Shown here piece after piece: positions 49,201-58,070 of a stretch of DNA of 64,000 bases; the stretch's first letter is position 1; each line of letters starts with the position of its first letter. The translations under genes and the position numbers were made by a program. This DNA comes from Setophaga petechia. Taxonomy: Eukaryota > Chordata > Aves > Passeriformes > Parulidae. Location of the stretch: contig JANCRA010000019.1 in assembly GCA_024362935.1 (NCBI GenBank), positions 2,200,001 to 2,264,000 on the forward strand, given 5' to 3'. Under the pieces are notes generated by a model. It was not told the DNA's origin, searched no databases, and saw only the letters and a list, made by a program, of their open reading frames with translations.

Positions 49201-52164
49201 AAACATTATCTGATTTTCTAACACAAACCCCATGACAGCATATATATACACTAGACAGAATAATTTGTCCAGCCAATAACAAAATAAATCACTGATTTTC
49301 TAAAACACATGCACAGACGTTGCCTAGCCTCAAGAATAAAATTAAGCACTTAGGTGTCTGTTAATACATATATAATTGTAACTGCAGTTTCAAAGTTTAG
49401 TGCCTGTGCACATACCTGTGACTGAGACTGGTCTAAAATACCTTTAGAAACTCAGAAGTGTCATTATAGCTTTTGTAAAAACAACTGACAGATTGTGTGT
49501 AAAGTTTCAGAGAGCACAGCAGGGATAACTTTTTTCTGCTTTCAGACATATACAATAACACATACGGAGGAGGAGGAGTAGTAGCTTCTGGTGTTGAAGA
49601 AACTACAGGTGTTGGCTATGGCACTGGTACTGGCTACGGAACAGCTGGAGGAATTTCTGGAACAGGAGAAGCAAAAGGGTCAATTGGAGGAACAATAAAA
49701 GAGTATCGAGAAGGAGGAGTGAACATGGCCTTCCTAGACAACTATTTCTCTGAGGTAATTAAATGCTGTTCTTTGAGTTACTACTGTGAGCAGGCTTTCT
49801 GTTAGATTCTCCTTCCCAGGTTACATGGTGGAAATCCAAATTAATTCTATTCAAATTGAAACTTCCATGCTATGACTGCTGTGAGAGCAAAGCTGATCAC
49901 ACTGGTAGGAAAAGTTACAACACTAGTAGTAGTAATGTCTTTGAGCTGCTGCCATAGTAGGTGGATTGTTCAACAGCCTTTTTGTAATACTGATGGACAT
50001 AATGCGGGTCAGGGTAGGAAGCAATTAAATTATTTCATAATTACCCACCAAATTTATGTATTTTCAACCTTTCTCAATGTATAAATATTTAATAACTTTT
50101 TTGGAATTGTTCACTCCTACTTCATGTACAGTTTGTTTGATGAAGTAATTTTAATTCTGAAAGAACTTTAAACATCAGTTCTTCCTTATTTTTATCTCCA
50201 TTTCTGCTCCCTAAAAGACTTGTGAACTACCAGCGACACCAATATGAAGTTTTTCAATTGGCAACACCTAAATTCAGCTTTACATATGGGATTAAAAATG
50301 GTATGGAATTTACATGATTAATGTTTTCATGGGTTATATTTTTATTCATATGCATGAACTGTGAAGCATAAACATTATAATTACATGTTACCAAAATATC
50401 AATTAAGATATAAGGATTGCTATATTTCAAAATCTAAACGAGGTTCATGGAGGAGAGAACAGAGCAGTCCTGACATCCTGAGCATGGATTTCTCCCAGAC
50501 TGCAATCTTCCTGCCTTGGCCCGAAGCACTATGTATTAACTGTCTGCCTGCCACAGGCCTCCACATACTACTGCTATCCTCCTGGACCACCTCAATTCCC
50601 AAACTCTTTCACTCTCCCTCCCAGGCCTCCCCTTCCATCCTTTTCTGCTTCCTCCAACCCAAGCCAGCACTCACTTTAAATTCTCCTTTTTCCTGCCTGA
50701 TGTCTTTACAATGACCACACCAGGATCCAAAGCATCATTCCCAGTTGGCAATTTCCTTTGTGCTCAAAATGGACTCCCCTCTGGACTCACCAAGCCTCCC
50801 CCACTGTAGACAATCCTCCATCCCCATCCTCCTCTTTCCTGGTCTTTGCATTGCTCCCCTTTTCAACCTGTTTCACTCCTCTTCCAACCACTTTGCTCAG
50901 ACACTGCAACTGTTTGCCTGTCCCTTTTGTCCCACAGACAGAGACATTGATGGCAGACCAAATTTGAGATGCTACATGCCAGCATAAACAAGAAAAAACA
51001 AAGTACTATTTAAATAAACTTATTTCAAGGTTAAAAAATGTTGATGGTACAGTCTGTCCTGTTGATGTCCTATTTTTCAAGTCAGGTGGGCCTTACTGTG
51101 GTTTGAGTATTCATGGTTAAAAACCTGACAAAATTAATTCTGTTTTTTGTTCTTTTTTTTTTTTTTCATTTTTTTGTTTTCTCAAACTACAGAAAGCATT
51201 TGTGTATGCAGATGAAGATGAAGGTCGGCCAGCAAATGACTGCCTATTAATTTATGATCATGAAGGAGTTGGTACTCCTGTTGGCTCCGTGGGTTGCTGC
51301 AGCTTTATTGGAGAAGATACAGATGAAACATACTTGGATACATTAGGACCAAAATTTAAGACCCTAGCAGAGATCTGTCTGGGCAAAGAGATCGAACCTT
51401 TCCCTGATGCTAACCCACCCTGGCCAGGCGTCAACATTCCCTTCCCCAGTCCTGAAAGTGATCTAAACCTCCCGCCACCAGGCACCACCATCATTGTCAA
51501 TGGAAGTGCACCTATGCCTCCCGCCGCTGGCACTACAACGGTTGTTACTGAAAACACCTACACATCTGGGACCACCATACAGCCCCCGAGGCCCATGCCG
51601 GATCCCTTGCTCCATGGCAACATGACGGTGACCGAGACCTACACCTCCAGCCAGCCCTCTGTTTGCGTTGACCCTCTGCGTGCATCCAACGTGGTTGTGA
51701 CGGAGCGGGTTGTGGGGCCTGCGTCTGCCTCTGATTTGCGTGGCATGCTAGATATCCCCGATCTCACAGAGGGCTCCAACGTTATCGTCACGGAAAGAGT
51801 AATCGCACCCAACTCCCGACTCCCGGCATCTCTGAGCATTCCTGATTTGGTAGATGGGTCAAATGTGGTAGTGACAGAAAGGGTGTTCAGGCCTGCCTCC
51901 GGCATGCCGGGCAGTCTAATAAATATTCCCTCAGAGTTATCCAATGCCCACAACGTGGTGGTCACAGAGAGAGTAGTGTCAGGGGCTGGGATGAGCAGCC
52001 TGGGAGCAACAAGCATGGGAGGAGCAAATCTGGGGAGCCTGAGCAGCACAGGTCAGATGCTCAGTGCTGAGTGTCATCTTGGTCAGGGAATGGGCACGGC
52101 ATCTCCAGGCACCTCCCGGAGACGAGTGACAAAGTACAGCACCATGCAGTACTCCAGTCAGTAA
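31183..52164 (+). CDS. DSG1: Desmoglein-1-like desmosomal cadherin, complete, 16 coding exons
   Basis: Calcium-dependent adhesion protein of epithelial desmosomes. Its ectodomain binds desmosomal cadherins on the next cell, and its tail binds plakoglobin and plakophilins to anchor keratin filaments. The 16 exons listed below join in frame to 1165 residues. Order: signal peptide (about 1-24); propeptide ending RRQKR (44-48); mature EWIKF with the adhesive Trp at residue 50; cadherin repeats EC1-EC4 with calcium motifs DINDN (149-153) and DVNDN (260-264); cysteine-containing EC5/anchor domain (about 490-600); poly-Gly (601-629); transmembrane helix about 687-711; DCCGCG, possibly palmitoylated; ICS domain from 843; four clear repeat-unit-domain copies; short Gly-rich end. 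The tail ([40 protein letters not shown]) matches human DSG1 as I remember it, but EC5 is DSG4/DSG3-like, so databases may name it DSG4 or DSG1-like. At 1165 residues it is longer than human DSG1 (about 1049). Confidence 0.88.
36167..36274. repeat. 57-bp tandem duplication (two copies)
   Basis: Copies begin at 36167 and 36224. Each carries ACTGAGGC, then ACAACCCTGC, ATTCACAGGGAGTCTGATAT and TGTCCCTTC with one or two differences. The period is 57 bp, so the minus strand reads as a 19-residue repeat (GQYQTPCE and so on), but no gene is supported there. Confidence 0.85.
37510..37532. repeat. Poly(A) run
   Basis: Twenty-three consecutive A residues within intron 1. Upstream sequence shows no retrocopy. 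Confidence 0.9.
37917..37952 (+). CDS. DSG1: DSG1-like exon 2: end of signal peptide, start of propeptide
   Basis: Tiny 36-nt exon ([12 protein letters not shown]), acceptor TTGCAG, donor GTAATA, phase 0 on both sides. It lines up with the short second exon of human desmogleins (V-V-E-V-N-S-E-F-type sequence), completing the hydrophobic signal core begun in exon 1. It is too short for ORF prediction and was found by splice frame and family pattern. Confidence 0.8.
38328..38456 (+). CDS. DSG1: DSG1-like exon 3: propeptide, furin site, mature N-terminus
   Basis: 43 codons: [15 protein letters not shown], the proprotein convertase site RRQKR, then [20 protein letters not shown]. The mature N-terminal E-W provides the conserved Trp that swaps into the partner cadherin's pocket. 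The mature segment looks nearly identical to mammalian DSG1/DSG4. Acceptor TCAAAG, donor GTAAGT, phase 0. Confidence 0.92.
38724..38742. repeat. (TC)n microsatellite
   Basis: Pure TC dinucleotide run in intron 3 (38457-39135); the rest of that intron shows nothing else. Confidence 0.85.
39136..39291 (+). CDS. DSG1: DSG1-like exon 4: EC1
   Basis: 52 codons (residues 72-123) including [29 protein letters not shown] and VDRE, typical desmoglein EC1. NIT is a potential N-glycosylation site. The acceptor TACTGTAG has a weak pyrimidine tract and is preceded by a 21-bp tandem duplication. Donor GTAAGT, phase 0. Confidence 0.92.
39425..39572 (+). CDS. DSG1: DSG1-like exon 5: EC1-EC2 linker
   Basis: Residues 124-172 plus one base of N173. 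It contains [17 protein letters not shown] with the inter-repeat calcium motif DINDN. The position of the R-A-L adhesion tripeptide of human DSG1 reads F-A-K here. Acceptor TTTAG, donor GTGAGT, phase 1. Confidence 0.92.
40532..40695 (+). CDS. DSG1: DSG1-like exon 6: EC2
   Basis: Residues 173-227: [40 protein letters not shown] and YTGEL up to [12 protein letters not shown] and LDRE are calcium-site motifs. It sits after a T-rich intron end (TTTTTAG). Donor GTAACA, phase 0. Confidence 0.93.
40944..41078 (+). CDS. DSG1: DSG1-like exon 7: EC2 end to EC3 start
   Basis: 45 codons with [19 protein letters not shown], the paired cysteines in LCSCNVKV, and [10 protein letters not shown], the EC2-EC3 calcium linker. 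Acceptor TGACAG, donor GTAAGT, phase 0. Confidence 0.93.
41647..41832 (+). CDS. DSG1: DSG1-like exon 8: EC3
   Basis: 62 codons: [40 protein letters not shown], then [20 protein letters not shown]. This tracks human DSG1/DSG4 EC3. A cysteine replaces the usual tryptophan in the G-N-W-F motif (here D-N-C-F). Acceptor TTTCAG, donor GTATGG, phase 0. Confidence 0.92.
42003..42262 (+). CDS. DSG1: DSG1-like exon 9: EC3 end and EC4
   Basis: Residues 335-420 plus two bases of V421. It contains [39 protein letters not shown] and [14 protein letters not shown]. The EC3-EC4 linker lacks a canonical D-x-N-D-N motif, as in mammalian DSG1 and DSG4. Acceptor TTTTAG, donor GTAAGC, phase 2. Confidence 0.9.
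43160..43302 (+). CDS. DSG1: DSG1-like exon 10: EC4
   Basis: Residues 422-468 with a split G469: [20 protein letters not shown], then [20 protein letters not shown], then EVLAITR. It is short and recognised mainly by splice phase and the R-I-N-x-N-T-G-E-I motif. Acceptor CACAG, donor GTAAGA. Confidence 0.9.
43452..43670 (+). CDS. DSG1: DSG1-like exon 11: EC4 end to EC5
   Basis: Residues 470-541 with D542 split: [48 protein letters not shown]. The cysteine spacing and the S-P-S-V-x-I-S-A motif match the fifth domain of DSG3/DSG4 rather than human DSG1, whose copy of this region is shortened and Ser/Thr-rich. The expected D-I-N-D-x-C-P linker is degenerate (DGINANCP). Acceptor TTACAG, donor GTAAAT. 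Confidence 0.88.
44806..45288 (+). CDS. DSG1: DSG1-like exon 12: EC5/anchor, poly-Gly, transmembrane start
   Basis: Residues 543-702. First EC5/anchor sequence ending [19 protein letters not shown], with closely spaced cysteines as in DSG3/DSG4. Next RIIII and a glycine tract (residues 601-629, broken only by one Ala and three Thr), encoded largely by GGT codons. Then an acidic Gly/Tyr-rich stretch ([19 protein letters not shown]), a glycosylation sequon NTT at 683-685, and the start of the membrane helix [15 protein letters not shown]. Acceptor after a long pyrimidine tract (CCAAG), donor GTAAGT, phase 1. The glycine tract is far beyond anything I recall in mammalian desmogleins. Confidence 0.92.
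44983..45072 (+). repeat. Coding (GGT)n trinucleotide repeat
   Basis: GGT repeats with occasional GGC, GCT, ACT and GGA triplets, in frame within exon 12, encoding the poly-Gly tract. Such G-rich triplets can slip during replication and may form G-quadruplexes, so the length may vary between individuals. The complementary strand gives a spurious poly-Thr frame. Confidence 0.9.
45289..47376 (+). other. DSG1-like intron 12 (2.1 kb)
   Basis: Holds a CR1 fragment (about 46245-46657) and otherwise AT-rich sequence with no additional exon that I can support. Confidence 0.65.
46245..46657 (+). mobile_element. CR1 LINE 3' fragment in intron 12
   Basis: Reads 'cagagggctggagcagctctcc', then 'agcctggagaagagaag', 'agggcagccttccagt', and ends 'ccaacccaagccattctatga', the standard 3' portion of avian CR1 in sense orientation. 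It is 5'-truncated and non-coding, in the same orientation as the host gene. Confidence 0.9.
47377..47525 (+). CDS. DSG1: DSG1-like exon 13: membrane exit and intracellular anchor
   Basis: Completes the membrane helix (LIPILMSMS), then [12 protein letters not shown], whose cysteines next to the membrane are likely palmitoylation sites as described for other desmogleins. [19 protein letters not shown] and AQPEDR follow, very close to human DSG1 F-E-P-V-P-E-C. Acceptor CATTAG. The donor is GTCAGT, with a C at +3 (weaker than the usual A or G). Phase 0 end. Confidence 0.92.
47859..47907. repeat. (TTTTG)n microsatellite in intron 13
   Basis: Run of TTTTG units with two CTTTG interruptions. Intron 13 (47526-48037) holds nothing else recognised. 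Confidence 0.9.
48038..48098 (+). CDS. DSG1: DSG1-like exon 14: cytoplasmic linker
   Basis: 61 nt encoding [20 protein letters not shown] plus the first base of D773. Acceptor TTCCAG, donor GTAAGC. Position, size and phase fit the small cytoplasmic exon of desmogleins. Intron 14 that follows (48099-49545) shows only a 26-bp local duplication near 49091-49131. Confidence 0.85.
49546..49754 (+). CDS. DSG1: DSG1-like exon 15: Gly-rich linker and start of ICS domain
   Basis: Residues 774-842: [19 protein letters not shown], then a Gly/Thr/Tyr-rich stretch ([15 protein letters not shown]), then [18 protein letters not shown], the conserved entry to the catenin-binding intracellular cadherin segment. 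Acceptor TTTCAG, donor GTAATT, phase 0. The glycine-rich centre is unlike human DSG1 and resembles the glycine-loop style of exon 12. Confidence 0.92.
49755..51192 (+). other. DSG1-like intron 15 with C/T-rich block
   Basis: The middle (about 50450-50945) is markedly pyrimidine- and C-rich compared with the AT-rich ends. It carries open frames on the plus strand but no recognisable protein. The 3' end has a long T-rich tract before the exon 16 acceptor. Confidence 0.6.
51193..52164 (+). CDS. DSG1: DSG1-like exon 16: plakoglobin-binding segment, repeat unit domain, terminus
   Basis: 323 codons plus [41 protein letters not shown] and [16 protein letters not shown] form the conserved ICS that binds plakoglobin. 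A proline-rich linker follows, then the desmoglein repeat unit domain: two degenerate copies ([13 protein letters not shown] and [11 protein letters not shown]) and four clear ones ([48 protein letters not shown]). It ends with a short Gly/Ser-rich terminal domain and [10 protein letters not shown]. The order and wording of the repeats match human DSG1 best; the terminal domain is shorter. Acceptor CTACAG. Confidence 0.95.
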   Translation, partial: KAFVYADEDEGRPANDCLLIYDHEGVGTPVGSVGCCSFIGEDTDETYLDTLGPKFKTLAEICLGKEIEPFPDANPPWPGVNIPFPSPESDLNLPPPGTTIIVNGSAPMPPAAGTTTVVTENTYTSGTTIQPPRPMPDPLLHGNMTVTETYTSSQPSVCVDPLRASNVVVTERVVGPASASDLRGMLDIPDLTEGSNVIVTERVIAPNSRLPASLSIPDLVDGSNVVVTERVFRPASGMPGSLINIPSELSNAHNVVVTERVVSGAGMSSLGATSMGGANLGSLSSTGQMLSAECHLGQGMGTASPGTSRRRVTKYSTMQYSSQ

Positions 52165-53310
52165 GGCCTCTGCTGACACCCCTTCCTGCTGAAATCGCCA
52201 TTTGCACTGACACTCATTAGCTGCCACCCATCAAGAATATTGTTATTATTTATAACTAAGAAATAGCGCTAAAATTTCAGGGATTCCTGCTTGTGTGAGG
52301 ATCTCTGACGGGTGCCCCATTTTGAGGTCAAATGCACTTTGTCAGTGAAGGGAAAATAGAAGTTAGCTTTTAATTTCTTTCTTTCTCTCCACCTAGCACT
52401 GCAAGTGTATAAAGAGACTAGTATTTTTGGAGAAATATCTGATTACTGGGGAGAGCAGTGAGAGAGGATCCTTGCATGAATACAGCATGAATTAAAATCA
52501 TACAAAAGCATGTTAAAATACTGTACAGCTGAGTGATCTCTCACTATAAGAGATTTGGGTTAATAGGTCCTCACTGACAAGAGAGGAAAAGAATGTAGTT
52601 AATAATTAGTCAACTCAAGACTAAATAAGCACTTTCAAACGCATCATTTTACTTTGCATGTAATTCAAGAAGCGCTACAAAACGGCACTTTCAACCATTT
52701 CTCCCATCACCAACAATAGTTATAAATAATAATTATATAAACATAACACACTTCCATTGCTTTCTGAAGTTCTCAGTAAACAAACACCCTGACACAGCCT
52801 GCCATGCTGTTCCTGCCATGGCGAGGAGTGATTTGTCACAGCTGGTGCTGCCATGTTGACACTGTCACCCAAGAAGATGTTGGCTTCATCCTTTCTCCAT
52901 TACAACTTTGCTTAAATCTAAAAGGACTTCAGTGACAGCCAGGAACTCTTAGTCATATTTTTGTGCCAAACTATGACTACCATTTAAATTGCCAATGTCA
53001 GGTTATATTAAGAGGTCTAAATACACTGTGCCAATTCTTGTCTCACATACTGATAAGAAAAGAAAACTTGGAAGCTTTGTGATGTAAGGAGGCAATAGCA
53101 AGTATTGTATTACTGACAATGGTAGCTGAAGTCTTCCTGAAAAGAGAAAAAACACTTGGAAACAATATAAATTTGCTAATAAGCAATGTGGAGAATTTTT
53201 ATTTCATATGTCAATGTATTTTGCATTGATATTTTGAAAGTTTATTTGAATGTATTAATTGAAAAAGTCTTTATGAGTTTATAAACTTAATTAAATCTGG
53301 CTTTTATTTT
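52165..53310 (+). other. Probable 3' UTR of the DSG1-like gene
   Basis: No coding potential after the stop. AT-rich sequence runs to a candidate poly(A) signal ATTAAA at 53290-53295, followed by a T/G-rich stretch. A second candidate, AATAAA, lies at 53473-53478. The true cleavage site cannot be decided without transcripts. Confidence 0.4.
53290..53295 (+). terminator. Candidate polyadenylation signal (ATTAAA)
   Basis: ATTAAA about 1.13 kb after the stop, with a GU-rich stretch (CTCTGCTGGACTCTGTT) downstream. The AATAAA at 53473 is the alternative. Confidence 0.35.
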
Positions 53311-56300
53311 CCCACAAAAACAGCTCTGCTGGACTCTGTTATTCTAATAATACCTTAAAATGTCTTAGAATATGATCTGAAGAACCAAAATACTGAAATA
53401 TATCTTTTATCTCATTTTATTTCTGTATCATATGTATAGTAACCATAGCACACCCAACATTGCTTCAGTGTAAATAAAATAGAGTTATAGGGAGGGACTA
53501 GCTTTTTTTTGCTAGACCACCAAATCAGTAGTTTTCCTGAAAATTTTGCTTCTTTGGCTTTGACAGATAAGTTAGTGAAAAGTTTAGGAGTTGTCTGTGA
53601 ACCTCCCACTCTATCAAATGGAAAAGAAACTCAATTGTGTATCTAGACTAACTTACCTCAGAAGGAATGGATGACAAGTTTCTGAGTCGGATTCCAAGAA
53701 AAGGTTTCTTAAAAGATGTTTTTGGAAATGCAACTAGATCTGCTGTCAACAACAGCCTGCAGTGGCCCCTGAGTCAATGCCACTGCCAACATCAGTAAAC
53801 CCTAGAAGTCATGACCACATCCAAGGCTACCTCCGAGAAAGGTCCCTTCCATAGCTTCAGGTTCTTTTCTACAGCAACTAAGCATGCTAGATGCTCTCCC
53901 CATAAAATCTGACATATTGCTGGTTTTGCTTCTTTCTGTAGCCTTGATTATCTTAAGCATCACTAAAATTGCATTGACTTGATTAGTCTTCCCTATAAGT
54001 TATGTACCAACAGTAATTATGGTTCCTGGGACCATTCTTTAAAGAAGGAAAATAGGTACTAATATATAAAGCTATACCCTTTTACATCTTGAGAATTTTT
54101 TCTGAAGTTCACTAAAATGCTAACCAACTCCCTTTCATTTTGCTAACTACCTGTTTACATTAAAAAACAAAAATTTAAAATACATATTACTATCTGGTAT
54201 ATAAAAAGCCTATGTAATACAGCCAAACCCCACAAGAAAATATTGTAATGTAAAAAAAGTTAAGTCTAGTGTAAATATTTCCATAATCATCTTAAGCAAA
54301 TCAGAAATTCTTTTCTGAATTGTGTTCAAAGTAATGAAACTAGTCTTCAGGAGCACATGCTGAATACCTTGAACAGAAATGCTGTGTGATGTATGAGTGT
54401 CTGAACGATGGTCTCTTGCATGTCTAGAAATAGGGGAAGAATGAATAGGAAAAAAATAGAGAAATAGAAAAATAATAGAAATATAGAGAAAAAATGTTGT
54501 TTCAAAGGACATTTTGTTCTTGTGGTGGTTGTCTACTTCTAGTACTATCTTTTACCAACTTTTTAATTATTAGTTATTATGTAATACAACTTCTTGAAAT
54601 ATTTCTAGCATCTTTTAATATTGATTTCTCACAACAAACAGCAATTGCACTATCCTGTGCACTTCTGAATATTAACTCCTATTGCTTTGTAATTTTTACA
54701 AACTTCCTAAAAATTGTTTTCTTAGTCAATTGAGGATTCTTTTAGGTTCAAATATTTTAGATTTAAATTGTGGAAGAAAAAAAATGGATGTGAAGATGTG
54801 AACAAATACTTGGTTCATTAAAAATTCTGTTCAAATTCTTTTTCTGGCTTTATTGTTTAAAAAATAGCATATAGTTTAATTCTGGCCAGCAAACATTAGT
54901 TTTGTTTCTTTTCTTCTATTTGTAGTTTGAAAGCCTGTTTGCTGTCTGACTTTTAATCATATTGTTTAATAATGAAGAAGGAATTGTTTAAGGAAGAAAG
55001 ACATTGGTGGTATCAGTTCTGCTCTAAACCACTCAAAAGAAATGCTCTTACTTAGAGACAACAATATGCAATCCCAAATGTATGGCTTGCTTTTTTTTCT
55101 TTTTAACTTGTGTTTATTTGGGAATAGGATCCTACAGTTTTAAACAGGCTCAGTGAGATTTGGCATGATTAGAAGTATACTGACATGGAAGAAAACAGAG
55201 TCACAGGCTGAGGGTGTCATTAGATTTCTATCTTAGGAGCACTATCTCAATCTGAACTGCAAGTTTCAATACTTTTTACTCTGTCCTAATTCTGTGGTAA
55301 TAAATAACACTTTTAAACTGTTGTGAGCAGCACTTACTATGGGCAATATGAAAAGGCCACACAATTTAAGCAACAATTTTAAAAAATTCTACCATTTTGC
55401 TTGAATTAACATAACTGCATAATTCAAATGCTCCTCAATGTTGAGTCACGAAATGCATCATTTTAATTTTATTTAAAATATAATTAATATTACTGTGGGC
55501 TTGTGTTTTCATAAATAAAATATTAGAGGTTTGTTTGTAATAATTTCTGAATGGCACTGAAAAAGTACAATAAATGATCGTTTGGAACATCATGTTTTAC
55601 ATAGAGTGGCTCAGAATATTTTTTTTCCATTTATCAGTGGGAAATACAGTTTCCTTAAAACTGATGGGTTTTTTTCGGAAAAAAATCTCCTTCTTTCATG
55701 AAAAAAAAAAGAAAAGAAAAAAAGAAATAGAAGGTTTTGATTTAGAAAGTCAGGTAATTCCAAAACAAAATTATTTCATGTGTCAAATTGACTACAATAC
55801 TTTATTTCAGGTTGTCAAGCAGAAATATGTGCTTGACAGGTCTCACAAGAATTACAGTACAATTTCTTCAACCCATCATTCTCTGCATTGTTCTCCCTCT
55901 TTAGACAGCCTTTTCTGTGATACCCTTCTGTCCTGTAACTCTGAAACAGTGCTTCAGAGGAGCTACAAATTATTGCTGGACTACAAGCCACAGAGAGAAG
56001 GAGAGCAGAAGTCTCTAGAAACACAGTGTTTGGGCAGCACAGGCATCACAGGTACATTCACTGCATGTTGATCAGAATGAATTGAATCAAGGAAAAGCAC
56101 TTTGGTTCTAAAATCAAATTTTCTTTCTAATATTCCAGATCGGTGTTCATGATAATAATTATTTTTTGTACAGAGATTTTTTCAAAAAGTTTTATCTGAA
56201 CTCAATAAATTACTGCTTTGCAAACAGTATCATGTATTAAGCAAATGTCATCTAATCTATCATTTTATTTTGCCTTAACACTTTGACATATTATTATTGC

Positions 56301-56950
56301 AGTTTCATACAGAATTATTATGGGGACTCTTACATATTTCAGATAATGATTTAAGTGTCTTTTCAGGAAGTTAAGTTAGAAGAAAAAATTGTCCATCTTC
56401 AAATTTATAGCAACTCTTCTATAAGTCTGATGATGCTGCCAATTCCAGTGCAACAAAGATAATTTATCATTCATCTTTAGTGTATCTAGAATCTACCTAA
56501 ACAGAAATGAACCAAATCTATGTTACACATCAGTTTTATGCTCAAGCAACTTGAGTTGAAATATATGGGAGTACACATACAAGTCAAAAATGGGTCAATA
56601 GAAAATGTTATTTCATATTCCAAGTGCACGTAAATTTTTCAAAAAGGAGAATAATGACAAAATTACAACTGGTGACAGTTTTAGATGCATGTTTATATAA
56701 CGATTAATCTGTCATGTTTCTTTATTGTGACCATAAGTTAAAAAGCATCTTGTAATTCAGGATACCTGAAATAAGTTATGAAATAGAACAGTCACAAAAT
56801 GACAACTTAGGAAACAAAAGCTGCTTAGTTGAGACCCATCACATATCCTGATTTCTGATGTTCATCATGTGCTGTTGGGCCTACCTGCAAATTTAAATAG
56901 TTGCCAGTTTAATTTTTTTATTTTTCTATTTTTTGGGAAAGCTCTAAAAA

Positions 56951-56975
56951 ACAACAGCAACAACAACAACAACAA
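56951..56975. repeat. (CAA)n microsatellite
   Basis: Short CAA/CAG trinucleotide run following an A-rich stretch. Confidence 0.8.
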
Positions 56976-57824
56976 ATAATATTTCAGGCTTCCTCCCAGC
57001 TCCTACATTAAAGATTGGTTTCAAGCCAGTCAAAATCTAGATTAAACAAATGGAATTTTTTACCTGCAGGCTTTGATTTTACAGTTTTCCAGTACCAAAG
57101 GTCTAGGGGAGGGTCTGTTCCTCTGCCAGTCACTGCAGGCTCAGGTTGTCAAGGAGGTGAATTGTGACACCAGAACAGGACTCAAGAGACAAAGGCTCCC
57201 CAGGATTCCCTGCAGGATCTTGGTAAGTTGACTAATTTTTCTGAATTTTCAATAAACTGTCTTTGAAAAGGGGGATTGCAACTTAATCTCCTGCCCTTAG
57301 GAATATGATTACAAATTCATCAATGATTGCAAGATGCTCAGGTGTTAAGGTGTTTTGGTAACCCCCATAAATACATTGTCAGCCATGTGCCTGAAGCACA
57401 TATGCAGAGGGACATCTGGTGTCTTTGATGCTAAATGTCTTCTATATGAATGCTATTTGACAGTAAAATCCACTCTAGATCAAATGTTTGAATATAAATA
57501 GCAAAATAACAGCTATTGGACATGCAAAAGTGATGCTTTTCTTGTGTTGTTTCTGCATATGTACATCTGACTTCTATCTGTATGACGTTCTTAGATAATA
57601 TGTTACTGAATAAAAGACACCATGGTAAGCTGTAGATGTCCCAACAGCCTTAGATAGGGACTGGAGAAATTCATGTGTAACAGATCAACAAATACAAACT
57701 AAACTGGGACAAAAGGAGAAAAGAGAGCGGGGAAAAATTCTAATTCTGGGAAGTGCTTTAGACCACAGCACCATCCATTCAAGTAATTACAAGAAAAATT
57801 AAGTAAACACAAAGTTATAAGGTC

Positions 57825-58070
57825 AGAGTTTACAGCAGCCTTCCAGTACCTGAAGAGGGCCTAGAAGAGAACTGGAGGGGGCCTTTTTACAAGGGCATAT
57901 AGTGATAGACAATGGAGAATGGCTTTGAAGTGAAAGAAAGTTTAGATATTAGGAAGAAAATCTTTACTGTCAGAGTGCTGAGACACTATGCCCCATCCCT
58001 GGAAGCGTTCAAGGCCAGGCTGGATGGGGTTTTGAGTAACCTGATCTAATGGAAGGTGTCTCTGCCTCTT
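57825..58070 (+). mobile_element. CR1 LINE 3' fragment
   Basis: Reads 'gcagccttccagtacctga', 'gggggcctttttacaaggg' and 'ccccatccctggaagcgtt', then 'aaggccaggctggatgg', the usual avian CR1 3' region in sense orientation. The terminal tail is missing or diverged. Confidence 0.88.

Noticed and set aside
51258..52049. Minus-strand open frames of 99 and 136 codons opposite the last exon
   Set aside because: They are shadows of the large, strongly conserved plus-strand exon 16.
55574..55810. N-terminal half of the 165-codon frame, Lys-rich
   Set aside because: It is produced by A-runs (poly-Lys) in noncoding sequence; only the part after 55811 was kept as a possible exon.
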